Shown piece by piece: positions 1 through 8,577 of a stretch of 29,222 nucleotides of DNA; positions within the stretch are counted from its first letter, which is position 1, and every line of letters starts with the position of its first letter. The stretch comes from Gammaproteobacteria bacterium. Its GTDB lineage: Bacteria; Pseudomonadota; Gammaproteobacteria; Pseudomonadales; M0112. The stretch lies in the NCBI GenBank assembly GCA_006227085.1, contig SBFY01000187.1:1-29222 (forward strand), written 5' to 3'. A program made the position numbers and the translations under genes. The notes beneath the pieces were generated by a model. It saw nothing but the letters and a program-made list of their open reading frames with translations. It was not told where the DNA came from and searched no databases.

Positions 1-435
1 GTGCTGGGCAACTATGTCCATGGCAACAGCCGTATCGCGGTACTGGTGACCCTGAAGGGCGGTAATGCCGAGCTGGCAAAGGATGTGGCGATGCACGTCG
101 CTGCCTCCAACCCGGCGGTAGTGACCGGTGACCAGGTGTCTGCCGAAACGCTGGAGAAGGAAAAGGAAATCATCCGTGCGCTGCCTGATATGCAGGGCAA
201 GCCGGCCGACATCGTCGAGAAGATGGTGACGGGCCGTATCAGCAAGTACCTGAAGGAAATCAGCCTGGTTGACCAGCCGTTCGTGAAGAACCCTGACCAG
301 ACCGTCGGCAAGCTGGTGCAAGCCGCGGGTGCCTCGGTGCTGTCTTTTGTCCGCTACGAAGTGGGTGAGGGTATCGAGAAGGCCGAAGTGGACTTTGCTG
401 CCGAAGTGGCTGCTGCCGCCCAAACTGGCCGCTAA
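1..435 (+). CDS. tsf: Elongation factor Ts, C-terminal part (5' truncated by window edge)
   Basis: EF-Ts is the guanine-nucleotide exchange factor that recycles EF-Tu-GDP in cytoplasmic translation. The 144 residues seen match the C-terminal half of the family. They include the AMHVAAS segment, the GKP-IVEKMV-GR helix region, the QPFVKNP segment and the conserved ending FVRYEVGEGIEK with DFAAEVAA. The first codon in the window happens to be GTG, but homology continues upstream of it, so this is an internal codon and the true start lies outside. The stop is TAA at 433-435. A strong hairpin terminator follows directly, so tsf (normally paired with rpsB upstream) appears to end its transcription unit here. 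Confidence 0.97.
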   Translation: MLGNYVHGNSRIAVLVTLKGGNAELAKDVAMHVAASNPAVVTGDQVSAETLEKEKEIIRALPDMQGKPADIVEKMVTGRISKYLKEISLVDQPFVKNPDQTVGKLVQAAGASVLSFVRYEVGEGIEKAEVDFAAEVAAAAQTGR

Positions 436-453
436 AACCGTCCGAAACTCGCG

Positions 454-480
454 AAACGGGGGGCAATTGCCCCCCGTTTT
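454..480 (+). terminator. Intrinsic terminator after tsf, near-perfect palindrome
   Basis: The core stem ACGGGGGGC pairs with GCCCCCCGT around an AATT loop. It is flanked by AAA on the left and TTTT on the right. The AATT loop is itself self-complementary, so the DNA is a continuous palindrome of about 26 bases. With A and T tracts on both sides it could terminate on either strand. It separates tsf from pyrH. Confidence 0.9.
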
Positions 481-519
481 GTATTACCATGTGCGCGCAC
501 TCGGATAAGGGGGAAAGCC

Positions 520-1251
520 ATGGCGGGCAAGGGTCGCGACAAGCACTACAAGCGGATTTTGCTGAAGCTGAGCGGTGAAGCCCTCGCTGGCCAGGAATCG
601 TTCGGGATTGACCCCAAAGTGCTGGACCGGATGGCGCTGGAAATCGGCCAATTGGTCGGTATCGGTGTGCAGGTTGGCCTGGTGATTGGCGGTGGCAACC
701 TGTTCCGCGGTGCGGCCTTGAGCGCGGCCGGGCTGGACCGGGTTACCGGTGACCACATGGGCATGCTCGCCACGGTGATGAACGCCCTGGCCCTGCGCGA
801 CGCGCTGGAGCGCGCCAATATCAACAGCCGTGTCATGTCAGCTATCCCGATGAGTGGGGTGGTGGATCATTACGATCGCCGCCATGCCATGCGGGCACTC
901 GAAGACGGTGATGTGGTGGTGTTTGCCGCCGGTACCGGTAACCCGTTTTTTACCACTGACTCGGCGGCTTGCCTGCGCGGCATCGAGATTGATGCCGACC
1001 TGGTGTTGAAGGCCACCAAGGTCGATGGTGTCTATAACGATGATCCGGTGCGTAACCCGAAAGCGCAACGATTTGAACGCCTGAGCTATGACCAGGTGCT
1101 GGACATGAAGCTGGGTGTGATGGACCTGACGGCCATTTGCCTGTGCCGCGATCATGGCATGCCATTGCGGGTCTTCCAGATGGACAAGCCGGGTGCACTG
1201 CTCAGTATTGTGATGGGTGAAAACGAAGGCACCTTGATCGAAGCGAATTAA
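520..1251 (+). CDS. pyrH: UMP kinase
   Basis: UMP kinase phosphorylates UMP to UDP with ATP in the cytoplasm, feeding pyrimidine nucleotides and nucleotide sugars. The 243-residue product is the usual family size (about 240). It shows the amino acid kinase fold motifs in order: LKLSGEAL near residues 15-22, GGGNLFRG near 56-63, the AGTGNPFFTTDSAA nucleotide/acceptor region near the middle, and ATKVDGVYNDDP. The ATG start has a purine-rich AAGGGGG Shine-Dalgarno at 507-513. The gene lies 84 bases after tsf beyond a terminator, so it probably begins a new transcription unit, although I could not find a convincing promoter. Frr follows after 30 bases. Confidence 0.98.
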   Translation: MAGKGRDKHYKRILLKLSGEALAGQESFGIDPKVLDRMALEIGQLVGIGVQVGLVIGGGNLFRGAALSAAGLDRVTGDHMGMLATVMNALALRDALERANINSRVMSAIPMSGVVDHYDRRHAMRALEDGDVVVFAAGTGNPFFTTDSAACLRGIEIDADLVLKATKVDGVYNDDPVRNPKAQRFERLSYDQVLDMKLGVMDLTAICLCRDHGMPLRVFQMDKPGALLSIVMGENEGTLIEAN

Positions 1252-1281
1252 GCACAAAGAAAAAAGATAAGGGGAACCAGG

Positions 1282-1839
1282 GTGATTAACGATATCAAGA
1301 GTGAAGCCGAATCCCGCATGAAAAAATGCGTCGAAGCCTTGGGGCACACGTTCGCGAAAATCCGCACGGGCCGTGCACACCCTTCCTTGCTGGAAACCAT
1401 TCGCGTGGATTACTACGGCTCAGAAACCCCGTTGTCGCAATTGGCGAATATCACGGTGGAAGATGCCCGTACGCTGGCGGTGACGCCGTGGGATCGCCAG
1501 AGTGTGCCAGCGGTGGAAAAAGCCATCATGAAATCCGACCTGGGCTTGAACCCGTCCACGGCAGGACAGGTGATCCGTATCCCGATGCCGCCACTGACCG
1601 AGGAGACCCGCAAAGGCTACACCCGCCAGGCCAAACAGGATGCCGAGGGTGCGCGGGTAGCGGTACGCAATGTGCGCCGTGATGCCATCGCCCAGCTCAA
1701 GGACCTCGTCAAGGAAAAGCTCATCAGTGAAGATGAGGATCGCCGTGCCCAGGATGATATCCAGAAACTGACAGACCGGTTTATCGCAGAAGTCGACAAG
1801 CTGCTGGCAGCGAAGGAAGAAGACCTGATGGCGTTTTGA
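1282..1839 (+). CDS. frr: Ribosome recycling factor
   Basis: RRF acts with EF-G to split post-termination ribosomes. The 185-residue product has the family length and its hallmark stretches: an N-terminal helix with MKKCVEALGHTFAKIRTGRAHPSLL, then VDYYGSETPLSQLANITVED, then IRIPMPPLTEETRK and a long basic helix bundle ending in the EVDKLLAAKEEDLMAF tail. The start is GTG at 1282, supported by an AAGGGG Shine-Dalgarno at about 1268-1274. The pyrH-frr order is standard in proteobacteria, and the two are probably cotranscribed. Confidence 0.98.
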   Translation: MINDIKSEAESRMKKCVEALGHTFAKIRTGRAHPSLLETIRVDYYGSETPLSQLANITVEDARTLAVTPWDRQSVPAVEKAIMKSDLGLNPSTAGQVIRIPMPPLTEETRKGYTRQAKQDAEGARVAVRNVRRDAIAQLKDLVKEKLISEDEDRRAQDDIQKLTDRFIAEVDKLLAAKEEDLMAF

Positions 1840-1867
1840 TCGGCAGATCACGACGACCGGCACTGCT

Positions 1868-2608
1868 GTGGACGACCAATCCCCCAACCGACCCCGACAC
1901 GTTGCCATCATCATGGATGGTAATAACCGCTGGGCCAAACAAAGACGATTGCCCGGCGTGGGCGGTCACAAGGTCGGTGTTGAAACGGTTCGCACGATCC
2001 TCAATGCCTGCGAAGAGTTCGGGGTTCCCTATCTCACCTTGTTTGCGTTCAGCAGTGAGAACTGGCAACGGCCTCGTCCTGAAGTCGAAGCGTTGATGTC
2101 ATTGTTCTTTTCATACCTGAAAAAAGAAGCACGTGAGTTGCGTGATAACGGCGTGTGCTTGCGTGTGATTGGTGATCGTTCGCGTTTTTCACCCAAGTTG
2201 GCGGAAGCGATTGCTGAAGCCGAGGCAATAACCGCCAACGCCGGTGGCCGGGTGCTGACGCTGGCGGCGGATTATGGTGGCCAATGGGATATTGCTGATG
2301 CCGCACGGCGGCTGGCACTGGACGTGCAGCAAGGGCGTGTCCCGGTCGATGCCATCAATGAAACGGTGTTCGATCGTTATACCGCATTGTCCGATTTGCC
2401 CAAGCCGGATTTGTGTATCCGCACGGGTGGTGATCATCGCATCAGCAATTTCCTGCTGTGGCAATTCGCTTATGCAGAACTGTATTTCACTGATGTGTAC
2501 TGGCCGGACTTCAGTCGCGAGGAATTCCTGAAGGCGCTGGAGGATTTTTCACGTCGCCAGCGTCGGTTTGGCCGCACCGGTGAGCAAGTGGAGGCGGATC
2601 CATGTTGA
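1868..2608 (+). CDS. uppS: Undecaprenyl diphosphate synthase (cis-prenyltransferase)
   Basis: UppS adds isopentenyl-PP units in cis to farnesyl-PP to make C55-PP, the carrier lipid for peptidoglycan and O-antigen. The product is 246 residues. Visible motifs are HVAIIMDGNNRWAK with catalytic Asp17, TLFAFSSENW, ADYGGQWDI and RTGGDHRISNFLLWQFAYAELYF. The second Asn in MDGNN and the FGRTGEQVEA tail resemble the Pseudomonas type. The GTG start at 1868 is the only initiation codon between the upstream in-frame stop and the conserved HVAIIMDGN block. It has only a weak Shine-Dalgarno, which suggests coupling to frr, 28 bases upstream. Its 3' end overlaps cdsA by 7 bases. Confidence 0.97.
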   Translation: MDDQSPNRPRHVAIIMDGNNRWAKQRRLPGVGGHKVGVETVRTILNACEEFGVPYLTLFAFSSENWQRPRPEVEALMSLFFSYLKKEARELRDNGVCLRVIGDRSRFSPKLAEAIAEAEAITANAGGRVLTLAADYGGQWDIADAARRLALDVQQGRVPVDAINETVFDRYTALSDLPKPDLCIRTGGDHRISNFLLWQFAYAELYFTDVYWPDFSREEFLKALEDFSRRQRRFGRTGEQVEADPC

Positions 2609-3429
2609 GACAGCGTGTGGTCACCGCATTGGTGTTGTTGTTGGTGCTGGGCACTGAAATTCTCGTTGTCAGCCCGCAAGGGTTTGCACTGACGGTGGGT
2701 GTGATCCTGTTATTTGCTGCGTGGGAATGGGCAGGGTTGGCCGGGCTTTCAACGCGCTTGATGCGCAGTCTTTACGTGTTGGTGACAGCGGTGTTGCTGG
2801 TCATCGTGGCAGGGAAGCTTGGTTTTCCACTGGAGCGACACGGATTACGGGATGTCCTGGGTCTGGCGGGGCTGACGTGGGCAGTGGCTTTGTTGTGGGT
2901 GATGGGGTATCCGGGAAGCGCCCGGTTATGGGGCTATCGTCCGGTGCTGGCAATGCTCGGTTGGCTGGTGTTGCTGCCCTGCGGGGCGGCATTGGTCTAT
3001 TTGCGCGAAGCCCATGGCCTGGAGGGTTTGCTGTATGTCGTTGCCGTGGTCTGCAGTGCCGATATCGGTGCGTATTTTGCTGGCCGTGCCTGGGGCAAGC
3101 GCAAATTGGCACCGGCGGTCAGTCCGGGTAAATCCTGGGCTGGTTTCTGGGGTGGTCTCGCGTGCGCCTTGTTGTTGGGGGGCATAGCGGCCTGGCAGCA
3201 GTGGTTCCCGGCCTATACGGCATGGCAATGCCTGCTGGCGACCGGTGTGGCGTCATTGGCTTCCGTGCTGGGTGATTTGCTGGAAAGCATGGTCAAGCGG
3301 TTCCGTGGCGTGAAAGACAGCGGCAAGGTGTTGCCAGGGCATGGCGGTGTGCTGGACCGGCTGGATTCACTGACGGCAGCGGCTCCGGTGTTTGCGTTGT
3401 TCTGGTTGCTGTGGGGGCAAGGCTTGTGA
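2602..3429 (+). CDS. cdsA: Phosphatidate cytidylyltransferase (CDP-diglyceride synthase)
   Basis: CdsA is an inner-membrane enzyme that converts phosphatidic acid and CTP to CDP-diacylglycerol, the precursor of all major phospholipids. The 275-residue product is very hydrophobic, with about eight membrane segments. It contains SPGKSWAGFWGG and ends with the complete family signature from Ser229: S-MVKR-x4-KDSGKVLPGHGG-x2-DRLD, including the metal-binding Asp and His residues. The start is ATG 2602 with a GGAGGCGG ribosome site at about 2590-2596, overlapping the uppS stop by 7 bases. Its own stop overlaps the preferred dxr start by 4 bases, so translational coupling is likely across uppS-cdsA-dxr. 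Confidence 0.97.
   Translation: MLRQRVVTALVLLLVLGTEILVVSPQGFALTVGVILLFAAWEWAGLAGLSTRLMRSLYVLVTAVLLVIVAGKLGFPLERHGLRDVLGLAGLTWAVALLWVMGYPGSARLWGYRPVLAMLGWLVLLPCGAALVYLREAHGLEGLLYVVAVVCSADIGAYFAGRAWGKRKLAPAVSPGKSWAGFWGGLACALLLGGIAAWQQWFPAYTAWQCLLATGVASLASVLGDLLESMVKRFRGVKDSGKVLPGHGGVLDRLDSLTAAAPVFALFWLLWGQGL
3413..3422 (+). promoter_or_regulatory. Ribosome binding site that sets the dxr start
   Basis: A purine run GGGGGCAAGG inside the end of cdsA lies just before GTG 3426. The alternative in-frame GTG at 3411 has no purine-rich sequence upstream. This favours 3426, which also gives a 4-base GTGA overlap with the cdsA stop. Confidence 0.6.
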
Positions 3430-4610
3430 GTGAGGCTGTCCTGCATGTCACGGTGCTGGGGTCGACGGGCTCCATCGGCAAGAACACGCTGGATGTGATG
3501 GCGCGCCATCCCGGGCGCTACCGGGTCTTTGCCTTGTCGGCGCGGCAGGATTGGCAAACCCTGTTGCAGCAATGCCAGCAGTTCCAGCCGGTGTATGCGG
3601 TGTTGACCGATCCACAGGCGGCCAAGCCGTTACAGGATGCCTTGGTAACCGCGAAACTCCCTACCGAGGTGTTGGTGGGTGATGATGCGCTGGTGGCGAT
3701 TGCCGAAGACGCACGCACTGACTGCGTGATGGCAGCGATTGTGGGCGCTGCTGGTTTGCCATCGGCATTGGCGGCAGCGCGTGCCGGCAAACGGGTGTTA
3801 TTGGCGAACAAGGAATCGCTGGTGCTGGCTGGAGCCTTGTTCATGGCTGCGGTGCGTGATCACGGTGCCACCTTGCTGCCGATCGACAGTGAGCACAATG
3901 CGATTTTCCAGTGCATGCCAGCGGGTTACCGCGCGGGCATGCGTGCAGCCCATGTGGAAAAAATCCTGCTCACAGCGTCCGGCGGGCCATTCCGTGGCTG
4001 CTCAGGCGCTGACTTGGTGGCGGTCACGCCGGAGCAGGCATGCAAGCACCCCAAATGGTCGATGGGAAGGAAGATTTCCGTGGATTCGGCCACCTTGATG
4101 AACAAGGGCCTGGAAATCATTGAAGCATGCTGGCTGTTCGATATGCCGGAAAGCGCTATCGAAGTGCTGGTGCACCCGCAGAGCATCGTGCATTCGCTGG
4201 TGGCCTATGCCGATGGTTCGGTGCTGGCACAGCTGGGGCAGCCGGATATGCGCACACCGATTGCTTACGGCCTGGCATGGCCAGAACGCATTCCTGCGGG
4301 TGTGCCGGCACTGGATTTGCTGGCGGCAGGCAAGCTGGAATTTGAAGCGCCGGATGAGTCCGTATTCCCCTGTTTGCGCTTGGCACGGGAAGCATTTCGC
4401 GCCGGTGGTGTTGCGCCGGTGTACCTGAATGCCGCCAATGAAGTCGCGGTGGCTGCTTTCCTGGATCGGCAAATCGGGTTCATGGATATTCCTGCGCTGG
4501 TCGAGCAGGCACTTTCGGCCGTGCCAGCGGTCACACAGCTGTCATTGGAAACCCTGTTGGCCGCTGATACGGAAGCGCGCCAACGCGTGTCTGCCGAGGT
4601 TGCAGGATGA
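3426..4610 (+). CDS. dxr: 1-deoxy-D-xylulose 5-phosphate reductoisomerase
   Basis: Dxr carries out the first committed step of the MEP isoprenoid pathway, converting DXP to MEP with NADPH and a divalent metal. The product is 394 residues from the chosen start; the E. coli enzyme has 398. Visible are the NADPH-binding GSTGSIG at 12-18, LLANKESLVLAG, the metal-binding Asp154/Glu156 in PIDSEHNAIFQ, LTASGGPFRG, HPKWSMGRKISVDSATLMNKGLE with Glu230 as the third metal ligand, and VLVHPQSIVHSLV. A GTG at 3411 would add five residues but lacks a Shine-Dalgarno. The gene overlaps cdsA and rseP by 4 bases each. IspD and ispF of the same pathway lie about 20 kb downstream. Confidence 0.97.
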   Translation: MSEAVLHVTVLGSTGSIGKNTLDVMARHPGRYRVFALSARQDWQTLLQQCQQFQPVYAVLTDPQAAKPLQDALVTAKLPTEVLVGDDALVAIAEDARTDCVMAAIVGAAGLPSALAAARAGKRVLLANKESLVLAGALFMAAVRDHGATLLPIDSEHNAIFQCMPAGYRAGMRAAHVEKILLTASGGPFRGCSGADLVAVTPEQACKHPKWSMGRKISVDSATLMNKGLEIIEACWLFDMPESAIEVLVHPQSIVHSLVAYADGSVLAQLGQPDMRTPIAYGLAWPERIPAGVPALDLLAAGKLEFEAPDESVFPCLRLAREAFRAGGVAPVYLNAANEVAVAAFLDRQIGFMDIPALVEQALSAVPAVTQLSLETLLAADTEARQRVSAEVAG

Positions 4611-5959
4611 GCTTGTTGTACACCATTGCCGTCACACTGGTGACACTCGGTATCCTGGTCACGATCCACGAGTGGGGGCACTTTATCGTGGCTCGCCGCG
4701 CCGGGGTCAAGGTGCTGCGTTTTTCAATCGGTTTCGGTCATCCCTTGTTTGGCTGGAAAGACCGCCATGGCACCGAATTTGTGGTGGCGTGGATTCCCTT
4801 GGGCGGCTACGTGAAGATGCTTGACGAACGCGAAGCCCCGGTGGCGCCGGAAGAGCATTCGGTATCGTTCAATGCCAAGCCGGTGTCGCGCCGCATGGCG
4901 ATTGCCGCCGCCGGCCCATTGGCCAATCTGGTGCTGGCCTTCGCGGTGTTGTGGGTGGTGTATCTTGGTGGGGTCAGCGGCCTGGCGCCCATTATTGATC
5001 GCGTGGAGCCGGGATCCCTGGCAGCGCAGGCAGGGCTGGATGCGGGTCAGGAAATCATTTCCGTGGATGGTGAATTGACGCCGACATGGCGGCAATTGAA
5101 CTGGCAGCTGCTGCGGCGCATTGGCGATAGCGGGGAAATGCAGGTATCCGTGCGCTACCCCGGCTCCAGCCTGATTTACCAATCGGTGGTGCATCTGGAC
5201 GGTTGGATGTCGGGCAGCGAGGCGCCGGATCCACAGGCGGCCTTGGGGATTGCCCTGCAAGTGCCAGCTTTGCCAGCCATTGTCGATAGCGTACAGGCAG
5301 GCTCTCCTGCCGAGGTGGCAGGTTTCCTGCCCGGTGACGAAATTGTGATGGCAGAAGGCCAGCCCGTGAAGGACTGGGTGGATTGGGTTACCCGGGTGCG
5401 CGAACGTCCGGGTCAGGCGGTGACGGTATGGGTCAACCGGGAAGGGCAGTCGGTGAGCCTGACGGTCACGCCGGCCCTGCACACCGATGAGGCCGGCCAG
5501 ACGTTCGGGCAGGTGGGGATGGGGGTTCGCACTGAATGGCCCAAGGAAATGGTACGGCATTACCGTTATTCCCCGCTGGAGGCGATACCGGCAGCCGCCA
5601 GCGATTGCTGGCGTTATGTCACCATCACGCTGGATTCACTCCGGAAAATGCTGGTGGGCCTGATATCCCCCCGTCACTTGAGTGGCCCTGTGACTATTGC
5701 TAAAGTGGCCGGCTCATCAGCCAAGGCGGGCTGGCAGGCCTACCTGGAAGTGTTGGCGCTGCTCAGTGTGTCCCTGGCGGTGATTAACCTGCTACCGATC
5801 CCGGTGCTGGATGGTGGTCACCTGTTGCTGTATGCCATCGAGGGGCTGATGGGTCGCCCGGTGCCGGAAAAAGTACAGCAAATTGCCTTCCAGATCGGGT
5901 TCAGCATCATTATTGGTATTACTATCCTGGCGCTTTTCAATGATTTCAGTCGTCTTTAA
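4607..5959 (+). CDS. rseP: Site-2 intramembrane zinc metalloprotease RseP
   Basis: RseP cleaves the anti-sigma factor RseA within the inner membrane, after DegS, to release sigma-E during envelope stress. It also clears signal peptides. At 450 residues it equals the E. coli length. It has an N-terminal membrane helix containing the zinc motif HEWGH (21-25; the commoner form is HEFGH) and two periplasmic PDZ domains at roughly residues 115-300. A C-terminal membrane core carries NLLPIPVLDGGH with Asp402, the third zinc ligand. ATG overlaps the dxr stop as ATGA. The dxr-rseP-bamA-skp order is conserved in gammaproteobacteria. I saw no convincing sigma-E promoter upstream. Confidence 0.97.
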   Translation: MSLLYTIAVTLVTLGILVTIHEWGHFIVARRAGVKVLRFSIGFGHPLFGWKDRHGTEFVVAWIPLGGYVKMLDEREAPVAPEEHSVSFNAKPVSRRMAIAAAGPLANLVLAFAVLWVVYLGGVSGLAPIIDRVEPGSLAAQAGLDAGQEIISVDGELTPTWRQLNWQLLRRIGDSGEMQVSVRYPGSSLIYQSVVHLDGWMSGSEAPDPQAALGIALQVPALPAIVDSVQAGSPAEVAGFLPGDEIVMAEGQPVKDWVDWVTRVRERPGQAVTVWVNREGQSVSLTVTPALHTDEAGQTFGQVGMGVRTEWPKEMVRHYRYSPLEAIPAAASDCWRYVTITLDSLRKMLVGLISPRHLSGPVTIAKVAGSSAKAGWQAYLEVLALLSVSLAVINLLPIPVLDGGHLLLYAIEGLMGRPVPEKVQQIAFQIGFSIIIGITILALFNDFSRL

Positions 5960-8561
5960 ACGAATCGTGCGCCAGCGCTTGCCTTGGCTTGTCTTGGCAT
6001 TGCTGTTGCCGTTGCAGTCAGTATGGGCGGAGTCCTTTGTGGTGGAAGACATCCGCATCGAAGGCCTGCAGCGGGTCTCGGCCGGTGTGGTATTTGCCGC
6101 ATTGCCCTTGGGTATCCGTGATACGGTGAATGAATCCGATTTGCCGCGTCTGGCACGGGCCTTGTTCCAGACCGGCAACTTTGATGATGTGCAACTGGGT
6201 CGCGATGGACAGGTCCTGGTGATCGTGGTGCAGGAACGTCCGGCCATCAGCACCATCAATATTTCCGGTAACAAGATCCTTGAAACCGATTCCCTGAAAA
6301 AAGCCCTGAAGAACGTTAATTTGACGGAAGGGCAAGTCTTCAAGCGTTCCACGCTGGAATCCATCCAGCTGGAATTGCAACGCCAGTATGTGAGCCAGGG
6401 GCGTTACGACGCCAGCATCACTACTGATGTGGTGCTCAAGCCGCGCAACCGGGTGGCGATTGATATTGATATTGATGAAGGTTCAGTGGCCATCATCAAG
6501 CAAATCAATATCGTCGGTAATTCGGTGTTCCCGAATGATTTGCTCTTGGGTGAGTTTGAATTAACCACCGGTGGTTGGTTGTCATTTATCACGGGCGACA
6601 ACAAGTATTCCAAGGAAAAACTGACCGGCGACCTGGAAAAACTCAAGTCCTATTACATGGATCGCGGTTATATCAATTTTGATGTGGAGTCGACCCAGGT
6701 ATCGATTAGCCCGGACCGGGAAGGGGTTTATATCACCATCCATGTCGAAGAAGGGGCGCTGTACACGGTCAAGGGCTATGAGTTGTCGGGTGACATTATC
6801 TTGCCGGAAGCTGAGCTCAAGCGTTTTGTGATGCTGCGTGAGGGTGTGGTGTTTTCACAGCGCATGATGACCGGCACGGAGGAATCGCTGACGCGGCGTC
6901 TGGGTAACGAAGGTTATACCTTCGCCAAGGTGACCGGTATCCCCGAGGTGGATGAGACCTCCAAGACAGTGACCGTGAAGTTTTTTGTCGATCCGGGCAA
7001 GCGTGCCTATGTGCGACGCATCGAATTCCGTGGTAACACCAAAACCGTGGACGAAGTCCTGCGGCGTGAAATGCGGCAGATGGAAGGAGGGGTTGCCTCT
7101 TCTGCGCAAATGGAGCAATCCAAGGTTCGTCTTGAGCGATTGGGATTCTTCAAGGAAGTACAGGTTGAAAGTACCGAAGTGCCGGGTACGGATGACTTTG
7201 TGGATGTGGTGTATACCGTTGAAGAACAGCCATCCGGCAGCATTGGCGCCAGTATCGGTTTCTCCCAGGATTCCGGCTTGATCCTGGGCGCCAATTTGCA
7301 ACAGAACAATTTCCTTGGTACCGGCAAGCAAGTCGGTGTCGGCTTGAGTCGTAGCGATTACCAGGAGCTGTATCGTTTCAGTTACGTCAATCCGTACTAC
7401 ACCGAAGATGGTGTTAGCCGCGGATTCAGTGTCTTCTATCGGTCCACTAACCTGGATGAGGCTAACGTTGCCAGTTATACCGCGGACTCATTGGGCGGTT
7501 TGATCAATTTTGGTTATCCGATCAAGGAAACCGAGCGTCTGGGTTTCAGTTTTGGTTATACCAAAACCGAGATCACCACGGGTATTGGCCCCGTGCAGGA
7601 AATTCGCGCGACGCCAACGGAAATCCCGCAGTTTGATGAATACATTATCGACCCTATCGTAGAACCCACATTTGATACGAATGGCAACTTGTTGACGCCT
7701 GCAATACCGGCGGTAACAGGTGGGCCACCCATTCCTGATGCCTTGTATGTCCGTGGTGAGCCCGGGTTCCTGGATTTGCATGGCGATGAATTTGATGATT
7801 TTCCTTTTACCATCAGCTGGATCCAATCCGAGCTGAATCGTGGTCGCTTGGCAACCCGTGGCCATTCGCAACAGGTTTCCTTGCAGCTATCGTTACCCGG
7901 CAGTGATAACGAGTACTTCAAGTTGAGTTACAGTGGCCAGCTGTTTGTGCCACTCACCCGGACGTTGACCCTGCGTTTCCGTGGTGACCTGGGCTATGGC
8001 GACGGTTATGGTGATACCGAAGAACTGCCGTTCTGGGAGCATTATTTTGCAGGTGGTTTCAGCTCGGTGCGTGGATTCAAGAGCAACACCCTGGGTCCAT
8101 TGAGTACGCCGGCTTTGCGTTACTCGATCGGCTATACCACGCCGATTACTGATGCGAATGGCCGTATTATCGAGCTGCGGAATCCCACCTATATCCTCGA
8201 TCCCAACACCGGTAAGTTGGCGGTTGAGCCGGTTTATTATGATGAGCCGGATCCGTTTGGCGGTAATATCCTGGTGGAAGGCAGCGTCGAGTTATTGTTC
8301 CCGTTGCCATTTGTGAAAGACCAGCGTTCAGTCCGGTCAGCCTTTTTCCTGGATGCGGGTAATGTGTTCAGTAGCAATTGTCGCAAGACCCAGTTGGCGT
8401 GCAGTGATCTTGATTTGGGCGAGTTGCGTTATTCTGTGGGTGTTGGTTTGACCTGGATTACCGGCTTCGGGCCGTTGACGTTCAGTTTGGCCAAGCCCCT
8501 CAATGACGGTAAATATGATGATACCGAGGTGTTCCAGTTCTCACTGGGGCAATCATTCTGA
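5940..8561 (+). CDS. bamA: Outer membrane protein assembly factor BamA
   Basis: BamA is the Omp85-family core of the BAM complex that folds beta-barrel proteins into the outer membrane. The 873-residue product is longer than E. coli BamA (810). Residues 1-30 form a signal peptide with likely cleavage after VWA, five POTRA domains span about 33-430, and the 16-strand barrel fills the rest. The barrel carries the VRGF motif at 710-713 and ends in the C-terminal beta-signal FQFSLGQSF. Extra length sits mainly in surface loops, notably residues 548-623. Cys814 and Cys821 form a possible loop disulfide. ATG 5940 overlaps rseP by 20 bases and has only a weak ribosome site, so coupling to rseP is likely. 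Upstream in-frame starts lie deep in rseP and would spoil the signal peptide. Confidence 0.97.
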   Translation: MISVVFKRIVRQRLPWLVLALLLPLQSVWAESFVVEDIRIEGLQRVSAGVVFAALPLGIRDTVNESDLPRLARALFQTGNFDDVQLGRDGQVLVIVVQERPAISTINISGNKILETDSLKKALKNVNLTEGQVFKRSTLESIQLELQRQYVSQGRYDASITTDVVLKPRNRVAIDIDIDEGSVAIIKQINIVGNSVFPNDLLLGEFELTTGGWLSFITGDNKYSKEKLTGDLEKLKSYYMDRGYINFDVESTQVSISPDREGVYITIHVEEGALYTVKGYELSGDIILPEAELKRFVMLREGVVFSQRMMTGTEESLTRRLGNEGYTFAKVTGIPEVDETSKTVTVKFFVDPGKRAYVRRIEFRGNTKTVDEVLRREMRQMEGGVASSAQMEQSKVRLERLGFFKEVQVESTEVPGTDDFVDVVYTVEEQPSGSIGASIGFSQDSGLILGANLQQNNFLGTGKQVGVGLSRSDYQELYRFSYVNPYYTEDGVSRGFSVFYRSTNLDEANVASYTADSLGGLINFGYPIKETERLGFSFGYTKTEITTGIGPVQEIRATPTEIPQFDEYIIDPIVEPTFDTNGNLLTPAIPAVTGGPPIPDALYVRGEPGFLDLHGDEFDDFPFTISWIQSELNRGRLATRGHSQQVSLQLSLPGSDNEYFKLSYSGQLFVPLTRTLTLRFRGDLGYGDGYGDTEELPFWEHYFAGGFSSVRGFKSNTLGPLSTPALRYSIGYTTPITDANGRIIELRNPTYILDPNTGKLAVEPVYYDEPDPFGGNILVEGSVELLFPLPFVKDQRSVRSAFFLDAGNVFSSNCRKTQLACSDLDLGELRYSVGVGLTWITGFGPLTFSLAKPLNDGKYDDTEVFQFSLGQSF

Positions 8562-8577
8562 TACGAAGGAGAGATTC

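Noticed and set aside
491..500. GTGCGCGCAC palindrome upstream of pyrH as an operator
   Set aside because: Ten bases of alternating GC sequence with no recognised promoter beside it; could be chance.
1916..1936. MDGNN in UppS as an abnormal active site (usual MDGNG)
   Set aside because: I recall the same Asn in Pseudomonas UppS, so it is a normal variant.
4724..5560. A 278-codon minus-strand open frame opposite rseP
   Set aside because: Antisense shadow of a conserved gene, His/Gln-rich, no recognisable motif.
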